From: W1P20-047 sp051878795
GTDB taxonomy: Bacteria > Actinomycetota > Coriobacteriia > Coriobacteriales > Eggerthellaceae
Assembly: GCA_051878795.1 (NCBI GenBank)
Contig: JBJEKU010000022.1
Coordinates: forward strand, 1 to 23,449
Length of the DNA stretch: 23,449 bases
Reading direction: 5' to 3'
Program-made: the position numbers and the translations under genes
In this document: positions 15,705 to 22,929 of the stretch, in pieces
How positions within the stretch are numbered: position 1 is the first letter of the stretch
Layout: the number at the start of each line of letters is the position of its first letter
The notes under the pieces: generated by a model
What the model saw: the letters and a program-made list of their open reading frames with translations, nothing else
Databases searched by the model: none
Told to the model about the DNA's origin: nothing

Positions 15705-16841
15705 TTATTTCTCCATGAGCTTGGCGAAGTCGTCCATCACCTGTGCGATGGGGATGTTCTGGGGGCAGGCCTCTTCGCACGAGCGGCAGCCGATGCATGA
15801 CGTGGGCCGCTGCTCCTCGTCCATGGATGCGAGGCGCATGGAGGCGATGAAGTCGCCTTTCCCGGTTACAGTGCGCTGGTTGAACAGCTGGATCAAGCCG
15901 GGGATGTCCAGTTCCTTCGGGCAGTACTTGGTGCAGTAATGGCAGGCGGTGCAGGGGACCGATCCGTCGGTGAGCATTTCGGCAACTTCCTGAAGGGCGG
16001 CAAGCTCGTTTGCGTCCAGGGGCTTCTCCTCGCTGAACAGATCGATGTTCTGCCGCATCTGATCGAGGGCCGATGCTCCTGAAAGCACGGTGGTAACCTG
16101 CGGGAAGCTCTGCAGGAAGCGCACCGCCCATTCGACGGCGTCGGCTTCGGGACGAAACGGGGCGAGCTTTTCCATGCACGCTGCGGGCAGGTCCGCCAGC
16201 CTGCCGCCGCGCAGGGGCTCCATCACCCATACGGGGATATTCATCTTCTCCAGTAGGGCAAGCTTCTCGTCGGCGCGCTGGAAGCGCAGGTCCAGATAGT
16301 TCAACTGGATCTGGCAGAATTCCATATGTTCGCCGTATGCATCCATGAAGCGCTGGAATGCGGGCATTTCGGCATGCACGGATACGCCCAGATGCTTGAT
16401 GCGGCCGTTTTCCCTCTGCTTCAGCAGATAGGGAAGGATTCCGTATTTCTGCTCGTCAAGGTAGGCATCGACATTGGCTTCGCACAGGTTGTGGACCAGG
16501 TAGAAGTCGAAGTAGTCGACCTGGCATTTCTCCAGTTGGAGCTCGAAGATTTCTTCCACCTTGCCCCAGTTGTTCGAATCGTAGCCGGGGAATTTGTCCG
16601 CCAGGAAGAAGGACTCGCGGGGGTAGTCCTTGAGGATGCGTCCCATGACGCGCTCCGATTCGCCATCGTGGTAGCCGAAGGCGGTATCGTAGTAATTCAC
16701 GCCGGATTCCATTGCCAGGCGTACCATTTCGCGGGCGGCGTCTTCGTCGATCTGGGATTGCCCGCTGCCCGCAAGCGGCAAGCGCATGCAGCCCATGGCA
16801 AGCTGGGATATCTTAAGGTCCTGGAAATCCTTGTAGATCAT
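15705..16841 (-). CDS. aldo/keto reductase with C-terminal 2x[4Fe-4S] domain
   Basis: This 378-residue NAD(P)H-type oxidoreductase fuses a TIM-barrel aldo/keto reductase to a ferredoxin-like domain. The AKR tetrad is complete: D52, Y57, K83 and H117. The C-terminal domain has two cluster motifs, C297-C300-C303-C307 and C349-C352-C355-C359, each ending in CP. Such fusions are common in anaerobes and suggest electron exchange between the barrel and iron-sulfur clusters. The substrate is unknown. ATG 16841 is preceded by GGAGAAC directly after the stop of the upstream nucleoid-associated protein gene. The 11-base gap shows the two genes are co-transcribed. The open frame extends further upstream but only as a shadow of that neighbour. 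Confidence 0.93.
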   Translation of the reverse strand: MIYKDFQDLKISQLAMGCMRLPLAGSGQSQIDEDAAREMVRLAMESGVNYYDTAFGYHDGESERVMGRILKDYPRESFFLADKFPGYDSNNWGKVEEIFELQLEKCQVDYFDFYLVHNLCEANVDAYLDEQKYGILPYLLKQRENGRIKHLGVSVHAEMPAFQRFMDAYGEHMEFCQIQLNYLDLRFQRADEKLALLEKMNIPVWVMEPLRGGRLADLPAACMEKLAPFRPEADAVEWAVRFLQSFPQVTTVLSGASALDQMRQNIDLFSEEKPLDANELAALQEVAEMLTDGSVPCTACHYCTKYCPKELDIPGLIQLFNQRTVTGKGDFIASMRLASMDEEQRPTSCIGCRSCEEACPQNIPIAQVMDDFAKLMEK

Positions 16842-16852
16842 TGCTGTTCTCC

Positions 16853-17914
16853 TTATCGGTTTTCGATGCTGCCGATATTCTTCAGCTCGATGCTTATCAT
16901 GCCATCGGGATTGCTGACGAATTCGATGAAGTCGGGGTTTTCGAAGTATTCGGCGGGGAAGGTGATCTCGATTCCCGTATCGGTGCGGATCTTGTGGTTC
17001 CTCGCCACGCGCTTCACGGCTTCCTTCTTCACGGGAACGCGTTCGGGTACCTGTGCTTCTGCGATGGCTTGTTCGTATCTCTTTTGCAGGGGTTCGTCTT
17101 CGAAGACCTCTTCCCCGATTTCCCAAGGCGCGATGCATTCGTCTTCATCCGCCGCCTCCGACACGCGTGCCTTGGCTTTCGACATGGCCACAGTGGGGTT
17201 GGCTCCGTATTCCTGGGCGACTTCTTCCACGATGCGCGTGACGGTATCGATCACTTCCTTGCTCGATGCCTCCTTGCTGCATTGCAGAAGGCCGTCGGGG
17301 ATGAGCATGCGTTCTTCGCCGGCGATGGTGCGGGGTTTATCGACGAAGAGCACGTCCATGCTTCCGCGTTCGACGAGTGCGTACGAGGCGATCTTCTGCG
17401 AGGGGCTGGGCAAGATGGCGAAGTGCCGCTTGATGGAGACGGCAGTGCCGCCTGTTTCGCCGGTGCCTACTTCGTGCATGTATGCGGGTTTGCTTTCCAG
17501 CAGGAAGAGCGCGAAGTAACGGTTGCCCTTGGCTTGGTATGCGCGTTCGATTTCCTCGTCAGTCATGTTGGGGGAGGGGGCTTTGGGGTCGTCTTCGAAA
17601 TCGATAACCAGAACGACGGTGGAAACGGGTTTTTCCATGCGGGTGAGCTCGCTCGCAACGAATTCCGCGACTTGGCACGATAGGTCCACGAAATCGCGTT
17701 CTCCCTTGAAGTATGCGCGCAGCTCTTCGGCGAAGGCGCTTTCGGGCGCGAAGGAGCCCCGCATGTTCTCGATACTTTCCAAGGCTTTCTTGACGTGCTT
17801 GGTGCAGTAGCCCTTCGGCCATTTGGCGTTGATGTCCAGTTCTTCCTGCGAGTATACGTTCACGCAGGAATTGAAGTCGATGACATGCATGATCGCATGG
17901 TTCAAATGCAGCAT
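16853..17914 (-). CDS. nucleoid-associated protein (NdpA/YejK family)
   Basis: This 353-residue protein resembles the 37-kDa nucleoid-associated protein family (E. coli YejK). It begins LNHAIMHVIDFNSCVNVYS, a typical family opening. Near the C-terminus it has HKIRTDTGIEITFPAEYF and FIEFVSNPDGMISIELKNI, the most conserved family segment. The protein is expected to be cytoplasmic and nucleoid-bound; its precise role is not established. ATG 17914 gives the usual length. ATG 17953 (MPHQGIRY) is an in-frame alternative; neither has a strong ribosome site. An extra start further up (18016) is unlikely. It is first in a two-gene operon with the iron-sulfur reductase and divergent from the PQ-loop gene. 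Confidence 0.87.
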   Translation of the reverse strand: MLHLNHAIMHVIDFNSCVNVYSQEELDINAKWPKGYCTKHVKKALESIENMRGSFAPESAFAEELRAYFKGERDFVDLSCQVAEFVASELTRMEKPVSTVVLVIDFEDDPKAPSPNMTDEEIERAYQAKGNRYFALFLLESKPAYMHEVGTGETGGTAVSIKRHFAILPSPSQKIASYALVERGSMDVLFVDKPRTIAGEERMLIPDGLLQCSKEASSKEVIDTVTRIVEEVAQEYGANPTVAMSKAKARVSEAADEDECIAPWEIGEEVFEDEPLQKRYEQAIAEAQVPERVPVKKEAVKRVARNHKIRTDTGIEITFPAEYFENPDFIEFVSNPDGMISIELKNIGSIENR

Positions 17915-18247
17915 ATTGGTCCGATCGATATAGCGGATGCCTTGATGGGGCATAAAAGAGTTTCGGCCTTCAATGATAATCGCGCAGGCTGCGAAGCGAA
18001 AGACCGCATGAAGCATGCATCCGGCCCGTTCTTTCCCGTGATGCGGATAGGGTGGTTCCGATGGCCCACTGTTGTGGTTTTTTGTTTCGACGGGCTTGCC
18101 TTAATGGCGCGCGCCTTGATTCGGTGCCGGTTTATCCTTCTGCCTTCCGCGCTTCCAATTGCAAAGAAAACGTGCGTTTTACCAGATGGCAACCTTTCTG
18201 GGCGTAGGCTGGTAGTCGGAAAGAATGGAATGGCGGAAGGAGCATGT
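17915..18247. other. divergent intergenic region
   Basis: About 330 bases separate the divergent nucleoid-associated protein gene and the PQ-loop gene, and should contain promoters for both. I see an inverted repeat AAAACG (18167-18172), TG, CGTTTT (18175-18180), and a GGCGCGCGCC palindrome near 18105. No convincing -35/-10 pair stands out on either strand. No RNA gene is evident. Confidence 0.4.
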
Positions 18248-18559
18248 GTGACTGGGTTGTCTGTATTCTTCGAGATGTGTTTCCTACTCTGCTTTGCGGC
18301 GGCGTGGCCGGCGACTATCGTGAAATCATGGCGTTCGCGAACCGCGCGAGGGAAGAGCATGGTGTTCCCTTTTATTGTGGAAGCGGGTTACATCTTCGGC
18401 ATTATTTCCAAGTTCACCGCCGAATCGCTCACTTACGTGGTGTTCTTCTACTTCCTGAACTTCACCATGGTGGCGGTCGATCTCATCCTGACACTGCGTA
18501 ACCGCGGGCTCGACGCGAAGCGCGATCGCGATTTGATGGAAGTTATGGACAAGGCGTAA
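18248..18559 (+). CDS. small PQ-loop/SemiSWEET-like membrane protein
   Basis: This protein of about 103 residues has three hydrophobic segments (about 4-24, 38-55 and 60-83). Between the first two is the WP-containing stretch AAAWPATIVKSWRSR, then TARGKSM, which looks like a PQ-loop half-transporter repeat of the kind that dimerises in SemiSWEET sugar carriers. In many such small proteins the PQ motif is replaced by WP, as here. The cytoplasmic end is basic (LRNRGLDAKRDRD). The family link comes from pattern recognition rather than a search, and the substrate is unknown. GTG 18248 is chosen for GGAAGGAG 5 bases upstream; ATG 18230 in the same frame is an alternative adding 6 residues. Confidence 0.72.
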   Translation: MTGLSVFFEMCFLLCFAAAWPATIVKSWRSRTARGKSMVFPFIVEAGYIFGIISKFTAESLTYVVFFYFLNFTMVAVDLILTLRNRGLDAKRDRDLMEVMDKA

Positions 18560-18606
18560 GGCTGATCGTTGCTCCGCGTTTTCGAAAGAGCGCAGAGACG
18601 CGAAAA

Positions 18607-18649
18607 ACGCCCCGTCCCCGCCTAAGAGGCGAGGGTGGGGCGCTTGTTT
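18607..18649. terminator. bidirectional terminator between PQ-loop and CDF genes
   Basis: A long GC-rich stem forms between ACGCCCC..CCCCGCC and GGCGAGGG..GGGGCG, with a loop near 18623-18627 and small internal mismatches. It is flanked by an A-run on the left (T-run for the minus strand) and TTGTTTC on the right. It serves the convergent genes. Confidence 0.82.
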
Positions 18650-18732
18650 CTGCTTCGGGGAATGTGCTCTCTTCGAAGCGTTCGGGGAGATGCTCGCCGC
18701 GTGCCGATAGGCGGGGCTGTTGCGGGGTAGGC

Positions 18733-19629
18733 CTATGCGGGGTTTACGTGCACCATGACGTGCTTGATCTGCGGGAAGACCTTCTCTTCGTGGTCGTGGA
18801 CCTTCTGGGCGATCTCGTGTGCTTCTAAGACCGTCAGGTACGGGTCGACGGCAATCTCCAGGTCCACATAGGCGCGGTTCCCGAAGCGGCGCGTCATGAG
18901 CGCATCCACACGGACCACGCCTTCCTGGGACTGGGCCACTTCCAAGATTGCCTGCTCGGTTTCGGGGCTGCAGGGGGTGTCGACCATGTTGTCGATAGCG
19001 CTTTTGACGATATCCCAGGCGGCTTTCAGGATGAATGCGCAGATGACGACCGAGGCAAGGCAGTCACCGGCGGGGAATCCCAGCATGGTGGCTCCGATGC
19101 CTGCAAGCGCACCGATGGAAGAAAGGGCGTCGCTGCGGTGGTGCCAGGCGTCGGCTTCGAAGGCTTCCGAATGGATGTGCTGTGCGGTGGTATGCACGTA
19201 GCGGTACATGCATTCCTTGGAAAGGATGGATACCAGCGCCGCTCCCAGGGCGATGAGTCCCGGTTCGGGCGCCTGCAGATAGCTGCCGTCCAACAGTGCG
19301 GAGATGCCGTTGTATCCGATGCCGATGCCGGTTGCCGCCAGGAAGCATCCCAGCAGCAGGCTTGCCACGCATTCGAAGCGCTCATGGCCGTAAGGGTGCT
19401 TTCCGTCCGCTTCCTTCTGGGAAACGCGGACTCCGATGAGTGCGATGAAGGTGGAGAGCACGTCGGAAAGCGAATGAACCGCGTCGGATACCATGGCGGC
19501 AGATTGGCCGATCAGGCCTGCGAGCAGCTTGAATGCTGCAAGCGCCGCGTTGCCGATGACGCTGACCATGGTCATGTTGCGGATGGCTTTTTCAGTGTTG
19601 ACGATTTCCTTTTCGCTTGGTTCTCTCAT
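18733..19629 (-). CDS. cation diffusion facilitator family metal transporter
   Basis: This 298-residue CDF protein exports divalent cations from the cytoplasm by proton antiport. Six membrane spans are expected in the first two thirds. The transport-site motifs are HSLSD in span 2 (H52, D56, with D49 just before) and HHRSD in span 5 (H163, D167). HxxxD in both spans resembles zinc-type members such as ZitB, but metal specificity is not proven. The C-terminal cytoplasmic domain (about 210-298, VRVDALMTRRFGNRAYVDLEI and IKHVMVHVNP) is the usual metal-sensing dimerisation fold. ATG 19629 has GAAGGA 7 bases upstream. A 27-bp inverted repeat lies just ahead of the gene. It is probably monocistronic, with a terminator behind. 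Confidence 0.94.
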   Translation of the reverse strand: MREPSEKEIVNTEKAIRNMTMVSVIGNAALAAFKLLAGLIGQSAAMVSDAVHSLSDVLSTFIALIGVRVSQKEADGKHPYGHERFECVASLLLGCFLAATGIGIGYNGISALLDGSYLQAPEPGLIALGAALVSILSKECMYRYVHTTAQHIHSEAFEADAWHHRSDALSSIGALAGIGATMLGFPAGDCLASVVICAFILKAAWDIVKSAIDNMVDTPCSPETEQAILEVAQSQEGVVRVDALMTRRFGNRAYVDLEIAVDPYLTVLEAHEIAQKVHDHEEKVFPQIKHVMVHVNPA

Positions 19630-19638
19630 AGTGCTTCC

Positions 19639-19665
19639 TTCGAATCGAGGGTACTGGTATTCGAA
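19639..19665. repeat. inverted repeat upstream of the CDF gene
   Basis: Perfect 7-bp arms TTCGAAT (19639-19645) and ATTCGAA (19659-19665) are separated by 13 bases. The element starts 10 bases before the CDF start codon and overlaps its ribosome-binding region. It could be an operator for a metal-responsive repressor or an mRNA hairpin limiting translation. Confidence 0.45.
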
Positions 19666-19785
19666 AGTGCGCTCGTTAGTGAGTGGTAGGGCTGTCCGCT
19701 GCGCACTGCCTGCGGTCTTGCCACCCCTTTGAGAACGTGGGAAGGGCTCTTTGCTCTCCGGCCTCCTTTGCCTTAGCGATTGGGA

Positions 19786-20403
19786 TTACTGCTCTGCCGC
19801 TTCGATCTGGGCGATCAGGCGTGCGATCTTGCCTTCGAAGTCGTCTGATGCCTCGACGGTGAAGAAGCGCGGGTGGTCGCTCCAGGCGTATGCGATGCTT
19901 TCGTCCAGTTGGGCGGCTTCTTGTGCGCTTTCCCTGCGCGTGGTGTTGCTGGAAAGGTTGTAGTGATGGGGTGCGCCCACGGCAGCGCTTTGCATGTGGA
20001 AGACCGCGTCGTAGCGCGCGCGTGCCTGCTCGTGGGTAATGCCGTTGATTTCCAGCACCTGGCGGTACACGTCGTCGGGGATGTATGCGCGGTTGTCCAA
20101 GATGCCGCGGTCGCAGACGATCAGCACTTTTTCGAAGCCCAGGTCGCGCACGGCTTCTTCGAAGGTGCGTTCCTTTGCCAATTGCAGCTGCATCACGCGG
20201 ATTTGGAACTGCATGTCTGTGCAGTATTCTCGGCGCAAGCCGGAGGCGATCAGCTCGGTCGCGGTTTCGTTGATGGTTATGACCAGCCAGTCCTTTTGCT
20301 GGAAGTGCTCCTTAACGCTTGCGAGCGCGGTTGATTTTCCTGCACAGGGGCCGCCGGTGATGACGATTTTCCAGATTTTCGCTTGGTTTGCCGTCGTATC
20401 CAT
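19786..20403 (-). CDS. AAA_28 (NadR/TTD14-type) P-loop ATPase
   Basis: This 205-residue cytoplasmic P-loop protein has Walker A GGPCAGKST (residues 17-25), a likely Walker B/acid segment in VLIVCDRGILDNRAYI, and HYNLSSNTTRRESA further on. This pattern fits the AAA_28 family, which includes the ribosylnicotinamide-kinase part of NadR and uncharacterised nucleotide kinases. The substrate is unknown; a link to NAD metabolism is possible from the family but not shown by position, since the nad block is over 10 kb away. ATG 20403 is chosen for GGAAGGAGG just upstream, while an open frame extends 28 more codons without support. It lies between the CDF gene and the large zinc-ribbon gene, all on the same strand, with spacers of about 130-155 bases. 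Confidence 0.85.
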   Translation of the reverse strand: MDTTANQAKIWKIVITGGPCAGKSTALASVKEHFQQKDWLVITINETATELIASGLRREYCTDMQFQIRVMQLQLAKERTFEEAVRDLGFEKVLIVCDRGILDNRAYIPDDVYRQVLEINGITHEQARARYDAVFHMQSAAVGAPHHYNLSSNTTRRESAQEAAQLDESIAYAWSDHPRFFTVEASDDFEGKIARLIAQIEAAEQ

Positions 20404-20474
20404 GACCCCTCCTTCCGAAAGCATTCCGCACATTCTAGCGCGTTGGGCACAGCGGGGGAAGTGCTGATAATTAC

Positions 20475-20501
20475 GGATCGCTTTCATTTGGGAAGCAATC
20501 C
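20475..20501 (-). other. weak hairpin between the zinc-ribbon and ATPase genes
   Basis: Arms GGATCGCTT and AAGCAATCC (one mismatch) can pair about 30 bases downstream of the 744-residue gene on the minus strand. The following sequence, GTAATTATC, is only mildly T-rich, so a terminator is possible but uncertain. Confidence 0.3.
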
Positions 20502-20531
20502 GAGTGGCTTTGCCCTCTTTCTGTTTTCCGA

Positions 20532-22766
20532 TCAGTCCCCGCGTTCGATTTGCGTGATCTTCAAGTCCTCGTCGAAGGTCAGGATCCAGATGTCCTGCGA
20601 ATAGGGTCCCTGCATCAGCTGCTCGTATCGTGCTTGGTCGACATTGTTCTGGATGCCGATGAAGCTGACCGCCACCTTGCAGGTGGTTTGGCTTTCGGCG
20701 CTTGCTTCGACCGCGACCACGCTGTAGGAGGCGCTTTGGGAGAAGCGGGAACCGCTGCCTGCGACGAAGGTGTATTCATCGCTGAATTCATCATAGAGAG
20801 GGGTTCCCTCTGCGATATATGCAATGCAACGCTCAGGTTTGGTTTGAGGATTGGCTACGTTTCTTCCGTCTTGGAAGGTCCAATCGGAATACCACGCTTC
20901 GACGAAGTCGGCCGCGGTGGATTCCATCGAAGACGAATCGATGGTCGTTTCGTCTTGATTGCCGTAATACCCCAGCTCATCGAGCGTCCAGCGCGTGTAT
21001 TCGAGCGTTCCCCTGATGTCCATGGTCATGGAAGTATCGGGGGTGATATGGGTTCCGTTGTCAAAATCCGTGCCATCCATGGTGTACAGGTGAACGTGGA
21101 CGTCAGGTGTCGCTTGGTCATTCAGATACTGCCCGAACAGGTTCAGATATTCGTTTTCGTCGATCTGCGCCTTCCATTCACCTTCATAGTAGGTGGGGAC
21201 TCTATCCGGTTGGCTGTTGTCGTAGGTTTCGCTGCGCTGTGCGAGGAGGGTGCTGCCCGATTCGTCGAAACCGAACAGGAAATGCGCATACTTTTCGGGG
21301 TATGAGCCGCGGCATTTGGTTACCGCCAGGGCATAGCCTTTTCCGTCATTGCGTTCGAAGAACTCGATATAGGGGAAATATCCATTCGTTCCGTGGGTGC
21401 TTACGTCGTTGCCGGAGAACAGCTGTACAAGCGAACCGTTCTGGTGTGACCAGATTTCGAACCCTCCCGTTTGCGGTGCGCCTGGGGTCATCCAGGCGAT
21501 CGCCAGCTCATCGGCTTCGTCTCCATTCACGTCGATCAACTTCGTGTAGCATAGACCCGTGCCGAATACCTGCCCGTGCTGGTTTTCGGCACTCGGTTCG
21601 CCATAGTTTCCGATATATTCCCTGCAAAGTTCCAGATAGGCTTCTCTTGCCTCATCGGATAATCCGGGGTTCGGGGGGTTCGTCCCCCGGTATTCTTCGA
21701 GCTTGCCGAGTGTTTCGTTTGTTGCTTTGCTCGTTCCCTCGCAGTCGATGGTTTTCTTCGTATCGCCATTCAGCTTCACTGTCTCTTCGATCGGATCGCC
21801 TGCTTCCGTGAAGAAATGGGCGTGGATAGCGGGAGAATCCGGTTCTTCCAGGAATTCGTCGAAAAGGCGGTTGTATTCGCTTTCATCGACGGCGGTTTCG
21901 TAGTGTCCAGAATAATAGGCATAGTTTTCATTTTCCGACGAGCCCGAATACTCTTGCGAGCGCTCGGCAAGCAAAATGCATTCCCCGTGGGAGAAGCCGT
22001 ATATCCTCTGAGATTTCTTTTCCGTTGGATACGAGGAATCGTATGTCGTGACGGACAGTGCGTAGCCATCGCTTCCCGTGCGTTTGTAGAATTCGAGATA
22101 CGATATCCCGCCATTCGTGGCATGTTGGCTCAAGCCTTCGGGGGTGGAAATGAAGGCGGCCCGGTAATCCCGGTAGGTATACACCTCCAAGCCTGTTTCG
22201 TAGTCACCGTTGGGGTCCTGCCATGCGAGCACCATCTCGTCGACGCCGTTTCCATCGAGGTCGATCAGGTTTGCATAGCAAAGCCCTGACGAGAGCTTCA
22301 TTCCGTCTTGTTCGATTTCTTCTGGTTTTCCGTGCTCTTCAATACGCTGCTCGCAGATATCGTTATAGGCTGCATAACCGATCGACTGATCGCCTGTGTC
22401 TTCCGTCCTTGCGAAGACGAAGCAGGCTAACGCAGCAGCAAGCGCGAGAAGCGCAACGACGGAGGCGGCGATGATGAGGGTTTTGTTTCTGGAGGTTTTT
22501 TTCTTCTGCTGTTGTTCTGGCTTTTCTTCGTTGCCCTTGCGGAGAAAGCCCGCGGGACTTTCCTGCTCTTGGGGGGAGAGATTGTATGGGGTGGATGCTT
22601 GGGTGAGGATGGTGCTTTGCGAGCTTTTCCCTGCATTGAAGGTGAGGCTATCTGATGGCGTATTACGCGCTTTGGACTTTTGTTTCTTGGTGGGGGTTCC
22701 GCATTGGGAGCAGAACAGGCTACCTTCCTTGAGCGCGTTTCCGCATTGAGAGCAGTATTTCGCCAT
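20532..22766 (-). CDS. zinc-ribbon membrane protein with duplicated ectodomain
   Basis: I recognise the parts of this 744-residue protein but no named function. The N-terminal zinc ribbon has C5, C8, C19 and C22, followed by a polar linker and a basic KKKTSRNK before one membrane span (about 96-119). The rest should lie outside the cell. It contains two tandem homologous units (about 131-355 and 375-598). Each has a DxDGNGxDE-like putative calcium loop (D169-E177 and D412-E420), then an HxTNG..YLEF or YIEF segment, a GYALxVT strand, an LLAxRSxxY strand and a closing AxHAHFFT or DVHVHLYT region. A third, unrelated region (about 615-744, starting AADFVEAWYSDW) ends the protein and looks like an NTF2-type fold (inference). 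ATG 22766 is clear from the ribbon; its ribosome site is weak. Confidence 0.88.
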   Translation of the reverse strand: MAKYCSQCGNALKEGSLFCSQCGTPTKKQKSKARNTPSDSLTFNAGKSSQSTILTQASTPYNLSPQEQESPAGFLRKGNEEKPEQQQKKKTSRNKTLIIAASVVALLALAAALACFVFARTEDTGDQSIGYAAYNDICEQRIEEHGKPEEIEQDGMKLSSGLCYANLIDLDGNGVDEMVLAWQDPNGDYETGLEVYTYRDYRAAFISTPEGLSQHATNGGISYLEFYKRTGSDGYALSVTTYDSSYPTEKKSQRIYGFSHGECILLAERSQEYSGSSENENYAYYSGHYETAVDESEYNRLFDEFLEEPDSPAIHAHFFTEAGDPIEETVKLNGDTKKTIDCEGTSKATNETLGKLEEYRGTNPPNPGLSDEAREAYLELCREYIGNYGEPSAENQHGQVFGTGLCYTKLIDVNGDEADELAIAWMTPGAPQTGGFEIWSHQNGSLVQLFSGNDVSTHGTNGYFPYIEFFERNDGKGYALAVTKCRGSYPEKYAHFLFGFDESGSTLLAQRSETYDNSQPDRVPTYYEGEWKAQIDENEYLNLFGQYLNDQATPDVHVHLYTMDGTDFDNGTHITPDTSMTMDIRGTLEYTRWTLDELGYYGNQDETTIDSSSMESTAADFVEAWYSDWTFQDGRNVANPQTKPERCIAYIAEGTPLYDEFSDEYTFVAGSGSRFSQSASYSVVAVEASAESQTTCKVAVSFIGIQNNVDQARYEQLMQGPYSQDIWILTFDEDLKITQIERGD

Positions 22767-22807
22767 CAGCTTGGGGTCCTATCCTTCGATTGGTCGACAG
22801 CTGGTTG

Positions 22808-22813
22808 ATTGTA
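22808..22813 (-). promoter_or_regulatory. candidate -10 box for the 744-residue zinc-ribbon gene
   Basis: TACAAT on the minus strand predicts a start near 22801 and a leader of about 35 bases before ATG 22766. The -35 region has no good match. Confidence 0.35.
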
Positions 22814-22929
22814 CAACGACAGGAAGACCTGCTTATGACGAAATGAGCACCCTCTTGCGATATTTCGAGGTCGCAGTTTGTGAGTGTCCTGCAATTGCGG
22901 TTATTGCTTCGGTTTGGCGATCTTTCCTG

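Noticed and set aside
16326..17519. 397-codon plus-strand open frame opposite the reductase and nucleoid protein genes
   Set aside because: It spans two real genes on the other strand and their junction, and is low in recognisable features.
18100..18112. GGCGCGCGCC palindrome as a regulatory site
   Set aside because: Short alternating GC palindromes are expected by chance in GC-rich DNA, and it is not placed near a recognisable promoter.
18244..18501. Alternative frame beginning at ATG 18244 over the PQ-loop gene
   Set aside because: The overlapping GTG 18248 frame gives three clean membrane spans and a PQ-loop-like segment; this frame gives none.
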